This document shows, one piece after another, positions 30,317 to 38,600 of a stretch of DNA of 64,000 bases. The notes beneath the pieces were generated by a model, which was given only the letters and a program-made list of their open reading frames with translations, searched no databases and had not been told where the DNA came from. Both the position numbers and the translations under genes were made by a program. Each line of letters starts with the position of its first letter. Position 1 is the stretch's first letter. This DNA is from Actinomadura alba (GTDB lineage Bacteria; Actinomycetota; Actinomycetes; Streptosporangiales; Streptosporangiaceae): contig NZ_JABVEC010000002.1 of the NCBI RefSeq assembly GCF_014323705.1, positions 434,001 through 498,000 of the forward strand, written 5' to 3'.

Positions 30317-31381
30317 ATGAACGAGAGCGCGAGAGCGAGCCAGGGTGTCACCCGCATGCGAGCCGAGATCGGGGAGCAGCCCGAGGCGCTGCGCCGCACG
30401 CTCGACGCCCTGCTGCCGAGAATGTCCGACGTCGGGCTGGTCGCGCGCGGTACCCGTCAGGTGCTCTTCATCGCGCGCGGCTCCTCCGACAACGCGGCCG
30501 TCTACGGGCGCTACCTCATCGAGACCCATGCCGGCCGGCTGGCGACGCTCGCCGCGCCGTCGATCGCGACCACGTACCGGAAGAGGCTGGACCTCTCCGG
30601 GGTGCTGGCCGTCGCGATCAGCCAGTCCGGCAAGACGGAGGAGATCGTCGAGACGCTCGGCTGGGCGGCCGACTGCGGTGCCCGTACGATCGCCGTCACC
30701 AACGGCGCCGGTTCACCGCTCGCCGACACCGCCGAGGTCGCGCTGATCACCGAGGCCGGTGACGAACTCGCCGTGCCCGCGACCAAGACGTACACCACGC
30801 AACTGGCCGCGCTCGCCGTCATCGGGCTGGGGCTGGGCGCCGACGTCGACCTGACCCAGCTGCGGCAGGTGCCCGAAGAGGTGGCCCGGGTGATCGAGGC
30901 GACGGAGTCGTCCGAGGCGCTCCCGGCCATCACCGAGGAGCTCGCCCGGGTCCCGGGAGCGGTCGTCTCGGGGCGTGGCATGGTCTTCGGCACAGCGCTC
31001 GAACTGGCTCTCAAGCTCAAGGAGGCGTGCTACCTGCACGCGATGGGCCTCTCGTACGCCGATCTGCTGCACGGCCCCATCGCCGTCGTCGACGAGGACA
31101 CCCCGGCGATCCTGGTCGCCGCCGATTCGGGGCCCAACCTGGCCGGCACGATCGCGCTGGCGGGCCGGGTGACGGGGGCCGGGGCCCGGGCGTACGGAGT
31201 GGGCGGAGCCGCACTGGCCGAGGTGTGCACGCACACGCTGCCCGGCCCGGACCTGCCGGAATGGATCGCCCCGCTCGGACTGATCGTTCCGGGGCAGCTC
31301 ATGGTCGAGGCGCTGGCCCGCCGCCTCGGCGTCGACCCCGACGTGCCACGCGGCCTGAACAAGGTGACCCAGACCGGCTAG
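30317..31381 (+). CDS. SIS-domain sugar isomerase/deaminase (NagB-II / GlmS isomerase-like)
   Basis: A 354-residue protein with two SIS domains like the isomerase half of GlmS but without the glutaminase domain. First SIS domain: FIARGSSDNAAVYGRYL and AISQSGKTEEIVETL. Second: VSGRGMVFGTALELALKLKE and LLHGPIAVVDED. Lacking a glutaminase, it should deaminate GlcN-6-P to fructose-6-phosphate, the step after NagA, as known for NagB-II enzymes. ATG 30317 has GAGGGA upstream. The tail GLNKVTQTG matches the family C-terminus. A hairpin follows the stop. Confidence 0.88.
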   Translation: MNESARASQGVTRMRAEIGEQPEALRRTLDALLPRMSDVGLVARGTRQVLFIARGSSDNAAVYGRYLIETHAGRLATLAAPSIATTYRKRLDLSGVLAVAISQSGKTEEIVETLGWAADCGARTIAVTNGAGSPLADTAEVALITEAGDELAVPATKTYTTQLAALAVIGLGLGADVDLTQLRQVPEEVARVIEATESSEALPAITEELARVPGAVVSGRGMVFGTALELALKLKEACYLHAMGLSYADLLHGPIAVVDEDTPAILVAADSGPNLAGTIALAGRVTGAGARAYGVGGAALAEVCTHTLPGPDLPEWIAPLGLIVPGQLMVEALARRLGVDPDVPRGLNKVTQTG

Positions 31382-31387
31382 ACCTTC

Positions 31388-31427
31388 CATGATCGCCGTG
31401 TTGCGGCGGGACTTACCGGCGATCGTG
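31388..31427 (+). terminator. Hairpin between the SIS-domain gene and ptsH
   Basis: Arms around GATCGCCG (31391-31398) and CGGCGATC (31417-31424) extend to 11 bp with one wobble pair. It starts seven bases after the stop and probably causes partial termination or processing before ptsH. Confidence 0.5.
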
Positions 31428-31495
31428 TCACGTTGGGACAGTGGGTGTGCCCTGCGCGCCGACCTGGCACAGGGCCTGCGACAGAGGAGGCAAGC

Positions 31496-31771
31496 ATGGC
31501 TGAGCGCCGGGTGAAGGTCGCGTCACCGGTCGGGCTGCACGCGCGGCCGGCCGCGCTGTTCGTGCAGGCGGCCGCGAGAGTGCCGGCCGACGTCGGCATA
31601 GCGCGGCCGGACGGTGATCCCGTCAACGCGAAGAGCATCCTCGAGGTGCTGGGGCTCGACGTCCGCCAGAACGAGGAGATCCGCATCATCGTCGGCGAGC
31701 GCGAGGACGTCGACGCCGATGTCGTGCTGAACGAACTGGAAGAGCTGGTCGCGGAGTCCGAGGGTGCCTGA
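31496..31771 (+). CDS. ptsH: Phosphocarrier protein HPr
   Basis: The small cytoplasmic phosphocarrier of the phosphotransferase system, 91 residues. The phosphorylated His15 lies in SPVGLHARPAALF. The regulatory-site region is NAKSILEVLGLDV, with Ser47 in the Ser46 position, although actinobacteria commonly lack HPr kinase. ATG 31496 has a perfect AGGAGG. The stop lies eight bases inside the ptsI start, so the two are coupled. No sugar-specific enzyme II gene is in the window. Confidence 0.96.
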   Translation: MAERRVKVASPVGLHARPAALFVQAAARVPADVGIARPDGDPVNAKSILEVLGLDVRQNEEIRIIVGEREDVDADVVLNELEELVAESEGA

Positions 31772-33515
31772 CGGCATACCCGGCCCGAGCGGCTCCGCGG
31801 CGGGTGAGCCCGCGGCCGGGGCGGCGGGGGCCGGCGATGCCGGTCTGCGCGGCATCGGGGTCAGTCCCGGCGTCGGTTTCGGCCCGGTCCGGGCGATCGT
31901 CGGCGCCGTACCGGAGCCGCCCGTGAAGCGGCACGACGGCGACGCCGACCAGGCCAGGAAGACGGCTGTGAGCGCGCTGGACGCCGTGGCACGCGATCTG
32001 GAGGGGCGAGGGGCCATGGCCGCCTCTGCGGGCCGTGCCGAGGCCAGGGACGTTCTCGAGGCCCAGGCCATGATGGCCCGCGACCCCGGCCTCACCGAAT
32101 TGCTGTCCGTGAAGATCGACGAGGGCCTGTCCGCGCCGCGCGCCGTCTTCGAGGCCTTCGCCTTCTACCGCGAGGTGCTGGGCGGGGCCGGGGAGTACGT
32201 CGCCGGACGGGTCGCCGACCTCGACGATGTCCGCGATCGCGCCGTCGCGCGGCTGCTCGGCATGCCGATGCCGGGTCTGCCGGTGTCCGACGAGCCGTTC
32301 GTGCTCGTCGCGCGGGATCTGGCTCCGGCGGACACCGCGCTGCTCGACCCCTCCCAGGTGGTGGCGTTCGTGACCGAGGAGGGCGGGCCGACCAGTCATA
32401 CGGCGATCCTGGCCCGCGCCATGGGCGTCCCCGCCGTGGTGGCCTGTCCGGGCAGCGCCTCGCTGCCCGACGCCACGATGGTGCTGGTCGACGGCACGTC
32501 CGGTGACGTACGGCTGGACCCGGCCGAGGACGACCTCGCGCTCGCGCGTGCCGTCGCCGCGCGGAACCGGGCCGTCCTGCCGGCGTCCGGGCCGGGCGCG
32601 ACCAGGGACGGGCACGCCGTGCCGCTGCTCGCCAACATCGGTGTCCTGGCGGACGTCGACGCCGCGGTGGCCGCCGGGGCCGAGGGCGTCGGCCTCTTCC
32701 GTACCGAGTTCCTCTTCCTGGATCGCTCGATCGAGCCGGGCGGCGACGAGCAGGAGGCCGTCTACCGGCGCGTTCTGCAGGCGTTTCCCGAGCGCCAGGT
32801 GGTCGTACGAGTCCTCGACGCGGGCGCGGACAAGCCCCTCGGCTTCCTGCCACCGCCCGGTGAGGAGCCGAACCCGGCGCTCGGCGAACGTGGCGTGCGA
32901 ATGCTGCGCCGCCACCCCGCGCTGCTGGCCGGGCAGCTCGGCGCGCTCGCCCGGGCCGCCGCGGACACCACCGCGATCCTGCGGGTCATGGCCCCCATGG
33001 TGACCGACGTCGATGACGCGCGATTCTTCGCCGAGGCCTGCGGTGAGGCCGGAATCGAGTCGCCGGGCGTCATGATCGAAGTGCCGGCCGCCGCGTTGCG
33101 CGCCCGGGATCTCGCCGGCGAGGTGGAGTTCTTCAGCATCGGCACCAATGACCTCGCGCAGTACGCCTGCGCCGCGGACCGCCAGGTCGGGCGGCTGGCC
33201 CGGTTGCAGGACCCGTGGCAGCCCGCACTGCTGGATCTGGTCGCGCTGGCCGCCGACGCGGCACAAGAGGCCGGCAAGCACTGCGGGGTGTGCGGAGAGG
33301 CCGCCGGAGATCCCGTGCTCGCCTGCGTCCTGACCGGCCTCGGAGTCACCTCGCTGTCGATGAGCGCGCCTTCCCTGCCGCTGGTACGGGCGGCGCTGGC
33401 CCGGCACAGCCTCGAGGAGTGCCGTACGGCCGCCGCCGCCGCGCGCTCGGCCGCCTCGGCCACGGCCGCCCGTGCGGCCGCCCAGAGCGTGCTCACCAGC
33501 ATGACGAAGCCGTGA
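31764..33515 (+). CDS. ptsI: Phosphoenolpyruvate-protein phosphotransferase (Enzyme I)
   Basis: Transfers phosphate from PEP to HPr. The 583 residues comprise a 25-residue Gly/Ala N-terminal extension and the HPr-binding helical domain. The phospho-His domain has GGPTSHTAIL (His about residue 212), and the PEP-binding TIM barrel contains GVGLFRTEFLFLDR, MIEVPAAA, FSIGTNDLAQY and catalytic Cys in CGVCGEAAGD. The GTG start overlaps ptsH by eight bases. The C-terminal 40 residues are Ala-rich and variable. Confidence 0.96.
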   Translation: MPDGIPGPSGSAAGEPAAGAAGAGDAGLRGIGVSPGVGFGPVRAIVGAVPEPPVKRHDGDADQARKTAVSALDAVARDLEGRGAMAASAGRAEARDVLEAQAMMARDPGLTELLSVKIDEGLSAPRAVFEAFAFYREVLGGAGEYVAGRVADLDDVRDRAVARLLGMPMPGLPVSDEPFVLVARDLAPADTALLDPSQVVAFVTEEGGPTSHTAILARAMGVPAVVACPGSASLPDATMVLVDGTSGDVRLDPAEDDLALARAVAARNRAVLPASGPGATRDGHAVPLLANIGVLADVDAAVAAGAEGVGLFRTEFLFLDRSIEPGGDEQEAVYRRVLQAFPERQVVVRVLDAGADKPLGFLPPPGEEPNPALGERGVRMLRRHPALLAGQLGALARAAADTTAILRVMAPMVTDVDDARFFAEACGEAGIESPGVMIEVPAAALRARDLAGEVEFFSIGTNDLAQYACAADRQVGRLARLQDPWQPALLDLVALAADAAQEAGKHCGVCGEAAGDPVLACVLTGLGVTSLSMSAPSLPLVRAALARHSLEECRTAAAAARSAASATAARAAAQSVLTSMTKP

Positions 33516-33574
33516 CGATCAAGGCTTGTGGTCGCTCTGAGTGCCATGATCCATGATCGACTCGCCGTTGGGCG

Positions 33575-34066
33575 TCAGGCGACGATGAGCCAGCGGGTGC
33601 CGACGCGGCGGATGACGTAGCTCGACGCGAGGACGTCGCTCGGATCGGCCGGTTCGGTACGCCATTGGAGGTCGGTGATGTGCACGGTGTAGTCGGCCGG
33701 CTCGGGACCCTCGTTGGCGATCGGCACGGTGACGCCCCGCAGCGCGTTGAGGTCTCCGGCGGGCAGCCGTCGCGCGGCCGGTGGCATCTGGACCCGGCAG
33801 CCGCGAGCGCCGAACGTGGCCCGGTCGTAGGCGGGGGAGAGGTGGGCGCAGCCGCGCGGGTCGCCGGCCGCGATGCTCCGCAGATAGCGGAAGAGCACCG
33901 TGCGCGCGGGAAGGGACCGCCGTTCAGCGGCGGGGTCCTGCGGCGGCAGCGTGATCGTGGGCTCCGGCGTCAGTGGCGGCATGGAGTTCTCGGCCTCACC
34001 ACCGGACCCGCACGAAGTGAGCACCGGGACGAGGACCAGAGCCGCGATGGGCAGCCGGACACGCAC
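33575..34066 (-). CDS. Putative lipoprotein downstream of nagZ
   Basis: A 163-residue secreted lipoprotein. A short signal peptide (MRVRLPIAALVLVPV) ends in lipobox LTSC, with lipid-carrying Cys19. A Pro-rich linker follows, then a domain of about 110 residues resembling NTF2-like folds (TVLFRYLRSIAAGDPRGCAHLS, VHITDLQWRTEP, SSYVIRRVGTRWLIV). The GTG at 34066 has a perfect AGGAGG and is preferred to GTG 34081. It is 55 bases after nagZ on the same strand and is probably co-transcribed. Function is unknown. Confidence 0.8.
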   Translation of the reverse strand: MRVRLPIAALVLVPVLTSCGSGGEAENSMPPLTPEPTITLPPQDPAAERRSLPARTVLFRYLRSIAAGDPRGCAHLSPAYDRATFGARGCRVQMPPAARRLPAGDLNALRGVTVPIANEGPEPADYTVHITDLQWRTEPADPSDVLASSYVIRRVGTRWLIVA

Positions 34067-34121
34067 GCGGAACCTCCTCACCTGCCGTGCGCGAATCCTC
34101 CCAGCCCGGATGGTGGGTCGT

Positions 34122-35750
34122 CTACGGGATCGTCAGTCCGTCGCCGAAGCCGTACGCGTTCGGTATGGCGACGGGCAGCTTGCCGGCCGGCCGTACCGAC
34201 CCGGTCATCACCTTGGCGAGCGCGTTCACGGAGGCGGAACCGGCGGAGTACGTCGCGAGCGCCGCCCGTGCCTTCGCTGTGTGGCGGAGGTCGTACGGCA
34301 GGCCCAGCGCGGCGACGACCACCGGCTTGGCGCCGAGCGCCCGGACCCGGGCCGCGGTGGCGGCTCCGCTGTTCCGCGTGGTGAGCACGGCGACGTCGGC
34401 GGACCGCGCGGTGCCGGCGACGCGGACGCCCTGGCGGCGGAGGGCACCGGCCACCGCCGCGCCGTCCGTGCCGGTGACGTACACGCTCTTCCCGGTCAGC
34501 GGGAGCAGCCCGCCCTCGTTCTTCACCAGCGTGATCGAGTGCTCGGCCACCCGCTGGGCGATCGCACGGTGCTCCGCCGAGCCGATCACGACATCGGCCG
34601 AGGCGGGGGCGGCCTCGGTGCCCGCGAACAGGCCGCGCGCCTCCTTGAGCCGCAGCACGCGGGTGACGGCGTCGTCGAGCCGCCGCTCGGGGATGGACCC
34701 CGCCCGCACAGCGTCGAGCACGGCGTCGTAGGCCGTCGGCAGGCTCGGGGGCATGAGGAGCTGGTCGGCCCCTGCCTTGATCGCCCGGACCGGTGCGGCC
34801 CTGTCACCGTACTTCCGCCGCACGCCGGCCATCTGCAGCGAGTCGGTGACGATGACGCCCTGATAACCGAGATCACCGCGGAGCACGCCGGTGAGCACCT
34901 TCTTCGAGAGCGTCGCGGGATCACCGGAATCGTCGAGGCCGCGGACCACGATGTGCGCCGACATGATCGAGTCGACGTTGTGCTCGATCGCGGCACGGAA
35001 GGGCGGCGCGTCGAGCAGCTCCCATTCCCGCCTGGTGTGCGCGATCACCGGCAGCCCGGTGTGGCTGTCGGTGGAGGTGTCCCCGTGGCCGGGGAAGTGT
35101 TTGGCGGTGGCCGCCACCCCGCCGTCCCGGTAACCGTCGACGGCCGAGCCGACGAGCCGGGCCACCAGCGTGGGGTCGGAGCCGAACGAACGGGTGCCGA
35201 TCACGGGATTGGCCGGGTCGACGTTGACGTCGGCGACCGGTGCGAAGTCCTGGTTGATGCCCACCGCGCGGAGTTCGGTGGCGGTCACCCGCGCGGCCGC
35301 ACGGGTGTCGTCGGTGCTGCGCGTGGCCCCCAGCGCCATGTTCCCGGGGAACCGGGTGATGTACGGCAGCCGGGAGACGAGGCCCTGCTCCTCGTCCACG
35401 CTGATCAGCAGCGGTACCTTCGCGGCCTTCTGCAGGGCGTTGGAGAGCTTGGCGGTCTGCCGCGGCGTCCGGGTGTTGCCTGGGAAGTAGATGATCCCGC
35501 CGACGTGGTAGCGCTTGATCATGGAGATCGCCTGTGCCCGCGTCTGGAAGGTCGGCACGAACAGCTGCCCGACCTTCTCCCGCACGGACATCCGGGCGAC
35601 CATTCCGGGCACCGCCGAAGACGGAGTCGCGCTAGGGGTGCGCACGGGCGGACGCTCCTCCGCGTTCCCTGACGTGCACGCGGTCAGCGGTCCGATCGCC
35701 GCCGCGGCGGCGACGACGGCGAGAACTGGGCGAGGCATGGTGCTTAGCAT
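34122..35750 (-). CDS. nagZ: Secreted lipoprotein beta-N-acetylhexosaminidase, GH3 (NagZ-like)
   Basis: Removes terminal GlcNAc from muropeptides or chitooligosaccharides outside the membrane. The 542 residues start with a signal peptide and lipobox LTAC (Cys25). The GH3 barrel contains GQLFVPTF, KHFPGHGDTSTDSHTGLP with the His/Asp general acid-base pair typical of NagZ, and VTDSLQM with the nucleophile Asp. A C-terminal alpha/beta sandwich domain (about residues 370-540) follows. Starts at 35738 (MPRP) and 35759 (GTG) are also possible. The enzyme fits the surrounding GlcNAc/MurNAc genes. Confidence 0.92.
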   Translation of the reverse strand: MLSTMPRPVLAVVAAAAAIGPLTACTSGNAEERPPVRTPSATPSSAVPGMVARMSVREKVGQLFVPTFQTRAQAISMIKRYHVGGIIYFPGNTRTPRQTAKLSNALQKAAKVPLLISVDEEQGLVSRLPYITRFPGNMALGATRSTDDTRAAARVTATELRAVGINQDFAPVADVNVDPANPVIGTRSFGSDPTLVARLVGSAVDGYRDGGVAATAKHFPGHGDTSTDSHTGLPVIAHTRREWELLDAPPFRAAIEHNVDSIMSAHIVVRGLDDSGDPATLSKKVLTGVLRGDLGYQGVIVTDSLQMAGVRRKYGDRAAPVRAIKAGADQLLMPPSLPTAYDAVLDAVRAGSIPERRLDDAVTRVLRLKEARGLFAGTEAAPASADVVIGSAEHRAIAQRVAEHSITLVKNEGGLLPLTGKSVYVTGTDGAAVAGALRRQGVRVAGTARSADVAVLTTRNSGAATAARVRALGAKPVVVAALGLPYDLRHTAKARAALATYSAGSASVNALAKVMTGSVRPAGKLPVAIPNAYGFGDGLTIP

Positions 35751-35833
35751 GATGAGCACCCGACGTTAACACCGGTGAGGGGATGCTCCGGCCGTCCGCC
35801 GTCCGCCGTCCGCGCCGGCCCGCTTCCGGCGCC

Positions 35834-36493
35834 TCAGCGGACCAGCGGGATTCCGAGAAGCTCCTCGAGCCGGCCGACCGTCGACGCCACCTCGGTGTGG
35901 TGCAGCCCGATCATGCCGAGGGCCTCGGCGGCGCGGATGTTGTGTTCGATGTCGTCGATGAAGACGCACTCGTCCGCTCGCAGGCCCAGCGCGTCGAGGG
36001 CATGCCGGAAGATGCCCTCGTCCGGCTTGCGCATGCCGATCTCGGCCGAGATCACCACACAGTCGAACAGCTCGTGCCACAGCTCCCGGGGATAGTCGTT
36101 GCCCCAGGAGTTCGAGATCAGGCCGGTGCGGATGCCGCCGGTCCGGGCCTGGCGCAGCGCCTCGTACATCGCCTCGACCGGCTCGAAGCCGTGGAACATG
36201 CGGCGCAGCAGCCCCTCGGCGAGCACCGGGCCGCCGTCGGCCAGCCGCAGCTCGGCGGCGAGCCGCCGCTCGAACTCGGCCGGATCCAGCGTGCCGTCCT
36301 CGAGGCCGTGGATCGGATTGACCGCTCCGCCGTCATACGCCTGCCGCACCCACAGCCGCATGACCTCGAAATAACGCTCGGTGTCGAGGCCGTCCGCGGC
36401 CAGCCACGAGGCGATGGAGTCCTGCAGCGGGGGAGTCAGCACGCCGCCCCAGTCGGTCAGCACGCCACGTACAGTCGAATCCGGTTCGGTCAT
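35834..36493 (-). CDS. HAD-IA family hydrolase
   Basis: A 219-residue haloacid dehalogenase-type phosphatase. Motif I is LTDWGGVLT with the nucleophile Asp, motif II LISNSWG, motif III Lys in GMRKPDEGIF, and motif IV VFIDDIEHNI, so it should be catalytically competent. The cap domain is helical (residues about 20-90). ATG 36493 gives MTEPDSTVRGVLTDWGG; a longer frame to 36850 overlaps murQ and is rejected. It lies between nagZ and murQ on the same strand. A sugar-phosphate substrate is plausible but not shown. Confidence 0.85.
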   Translation of the reverse strand: MTEPDSTVRGVLTDWGGVLTPPLQDSIASWLAADGLDTERYFEVMRLWVRQAYDGGAVNPIHGLEDGTLDPAEFERRLAAELRLADGGPVLAEGLLRRMFHGFEPVEAMYEALRQARTGGIRTGLISNSWGNDYPRELWHELFDCVVISAEIGMRKPDEGIFRHALDALGLRADECVFIDDIEHNIRAAEALGMIGLHHTEVASTVGRLEELLGIPLVR

Positions 36494-36647
36494 CTGCCCG
36501 ATGGTAAGCGATGCGAAGTCCGCGCCCCGGCTGCGGTCGCCAGTGGGCGCGCTCTCCGTACCCGGCTCCGCCGCCGTGCCGCACCGTGCCGTACGGGTCG
36601 GGCGGCGGCCGGCTCGGGGTGCGGGGCCCGCCGAGCCGGGCGCATCG

Positions 36648-37556
36648 TCAGGACGGGGCCAACAGGCGGAGGGCGGCGCGAACCGAGCCCTGGGCATCGC
36701 GAAGCGCGGCAGCCGCGTGTTCGGGCGGCACCTCGCCCAGCAGCGACACCAGCGCGACCCGGGTGTCCCCGCCTGCTTCGGCGAGTGCCGTCTCGCACGT
36801 CCGCGCGTCCATGTCGGTCGCCTCCATGAGGATGCGCACGAGCCGGCCACGCAACTTGGAGTTGAGCGCGTTGACGCTGACCATCAGATTGGAGTAGGTG
36901 CGGCCCAGTTGGACCATCACCGTGGTGGAGAAGGCGTTCAGGACCAGCTTGGTGGCCGTGCCGGCCTTCATCCTGGTGGATCCGCTGATCACCTCTGGGC
37001 CGGTGGACAGCCCGATGTGCACGTCGACCTCGGCGCCGAACGGCGCCAGCGGGTTCGCGCTGATCAGTGCCGTGTGCGCCCCCGCCCGCGCGGCCGCGCG
37101 CAATGCCCCGACGACGTACGGCGTGCGGCCGCTCGCGGCGATCCCGATCGCCACGTCGCCGGGGCGTACCTCGGCCGCGTCACGGGCGCCCAGATCGGCG
37201 TCGTCCTCGACGTCCTCGACGGCCTGGCACATCGCGCTCAGCCCCCCGGCCTGATGGGCGATCACGTGCCCCCAGTCGATGCCGAAGGTCGGCGGCAGCT
37301 CGGCGGCGTCGATCACGCCCAGCCGCCCCGAGGTACCCGCCCCGAAATAGTGCACCTTGCCGCCGCCGCGCAGGCTCTCGACCGCGAGGTCCACGACCGT
37401 CGCCACGCGGGGCAGCACCTCGGCCACCGCGAGGGGCACACGCTCGTCCTCGTTGTTGATGAGACGCAGCACGTCGATCGTGGGCAGGGTGTCGACCTCC
37501 ATGGTCCGCGGGTTGCGCCATTCGGTGGGGATGTCACACCGCTCTTGCTCGATCAC
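36648..37556 (-). CDS. murQ: N-acetylmuramic acid 6-phosphate etherase
   Basis: Cleaves the lactyl ether of MurNAc-6-P, yielding GlcNAc-6-P and D-lactate. The 302 residues include an SIS domain with VHYFGAGTSGRLGVIDAAELPP-type sequence, catalytic Glu in AAELPPTFG, GIAASGRTPYV, STRMKAGTATKL and a C-terminal UBA-like helical part. The GTG start overlaps the upstream regulator's stop (GTGA), so murQ and the RpiR regulator form one operon. Its product feeds NagA encoded 7 kb away in the same island. Confidence 0.96.
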   Translation of the reverse strand: MIEQERCDIPTEWRNPRTMEVDTLPTIDVLRLINNEDERVPLAVAEVLPRVATVVDLAVESLRGGGKVHYFGAGTSGRLGVIDAAELPPTFGIDWGHVIAHQAGGLSAMCQAVEDVEDDADLGARDAAEVRPGDVAIGIAASGRTPYVVGALRAAARAGAHTALISANPLAPFGAEVDVHIGLSTGPEVISGSTRMKAGTATKLVLNAFSTTVMVQLGRTYSNLMVSVNALNSKLRGRLVRILMEATDMDARTCETALAEAGGDTRVALVSLLGEVPPEHAAAALRDAQGSVRAALRLLAPS

Positions 37557-38497
37557 CGGCGCCTCCGGTCAGTGCGCATGGTCCGGCCCCGAACCGCCTC
37601 ATACGTCGCCTCGAGTGCGCTGCGGGTCGAACCGAAGGTCCGCTGCGCCACCCCGACGAAGACACAATCGATGACCGTGAGCTGGGCCAGCCGGCTCGCG
37701 GTCGCACCGGATCGGAAGGTCGTCTCACGGGCGGCGGTGGTCAGCACCAGGTCGGCCACCTCGCTGATGGCGGATCTTGGGAAGTTGGTGAGCGCCACCG
37801 TCGTGACGCCACGGCGCTTGGCGACCGTCAGCGCGTCGATGGTGTCGACCGTGGCCCCTGTATGGGAGATGCCCATCGCCACGTCGCCGGAACCCAGAAC
37901 GGCCGCGCTCGTGAGCATGATGTGCGCGTCCGACCAGGCGTAGGAGACCCGCCCGATGCGGTGCAGCTTCTGCTGGAAGTCCATGGCCACGAAGGCGCTG
38001 GCGCCGACCCCGTAGATGTCGACGCGCCGGGCCTTCGCCACGGCGTCGACCACCTGTTCGAGGTTCTTGACGTCGAGCTGGGCCGCGGTCTCCTCCACCG
38101 CCCGGGCGTCGGCGAAGGTCACCTTTTCGACGATCTGTTCGAGGGTGTCGTCGGGACTGATGTCGCTGCCGACGATCCTGCCGCCGGAGGCGATCTGTGC
38201 CCTCCCGGCCTCGGTGGCCAGGGTCAGCCGCAGCTCCGGATAGCCGGTGAATCCGATGGCCCGGCAGAACCTGATCACGGTCGTCTCTGACGTGCCGCAC
38301 GCGTGGGCGAGTTCGGTGATGGTGGAGTTGGCGACCCCTTCGGGGTCGTCGATCACCCGTTGCGCGACCCGGCGTTCGGCGGGGGGCAGCGAGGGCAGTA
38401 GCGACCGCACCCGCACGACCGTGCTGAGCGGTGGTGTTGCGCTGGGGGGTGCGGGGGCGTCGCTCACGTCGTAGACGGTGGCGAACGCCGCTCCCAT
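37553..38497 (-). CDS. MurR/RpiR family transcriptional regulator
   Basis: A 314-residue regulator with an N-terminal RpiR helix-turn-helix (VAQRVIDDPEGVANSTITEL, TSETTVIRFCRAIGF). A C-terminal SIS sugar-phosphate-binding domain follows (RVDIYGVGASAFVAMDFQQK, MGISHTGATVDTIDA). The ATG at 38497 has GGGGAC/GGGGAA upstream. An ATG at 38539 would put the start inside the inverted-repeat operator. It is divergent from the BadF-type kinase and coupled to murQ, so it probably senses MurNAc-6-P or GlcNAc-6-P and controls both sides. Confidence 0.9.
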   Translation of the reverse strand: MGAAFATVYDVSDAPAPPSATPPLSTVVRVRSLLPSLPPAERRVAQRVIDDPEGVANSTITELAHACGTSETTVIRFCRAIGFTGYPELRLTLATEAGRAQIASGGRIVGSDISPDDTLEQIVEKVTFADARAVEETAAQLDVKNLEQVVDAVAKARRVDIYGVGASAFVAMDFQQKLHRIGRVSYAWSDAHIMLTSAAVLGSGDVAMGISHTGATVDTIDALTVAKRRGVTTVALTNFPRSAISEVADLVLTTAARETTFRSGATASRLAQLTVIDCVFVGVAQRTFGSTRSALEATYEAVRGRTMRTDRRRR

Positions 38498-38530
38498 GGG
38501 TTCCCCGTCCCCCGAATCCTGTCCGACAGG

Positions 38531-38552
38531 TTTCCTCATGGAGGAAAGTTTC
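38531..38552. promoter_or_regulatory. Candidate RpiR operator between murR-like gene and sugar kinase
   Basis: An inverted repeat with TTTCCTC (38531-38537) and GAGGAAA (38541-38547) around ATG overlaps a second symmetric element, GAAAGTTTC (38544-38552). A/T-rich GAAA/TTTC symmetry is typical of RpiR-family sites. The position between divergent genes supports a shared operator. Confidence 0.6.
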
Positions 38553-38600
38553 TTACGGGGTACATATGGTGTCAATCTCGAAAGGGTCTACGGTCACGTT

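Noticed and set aside
33900..35672. 590-codon + strand frame opposite nagZ
   Set aside because: Arg/Gly/His-rich translation without motifs; the GH3 enzyme on the other strand is clear.
36493..36850. Upstream extension of the HAD-IA hydrolase to a 338-residue protein
   Set aside because: The extension overlaps murQ in another frame, is low-complexity, and a normal HAD N-terminus begins at 36493.
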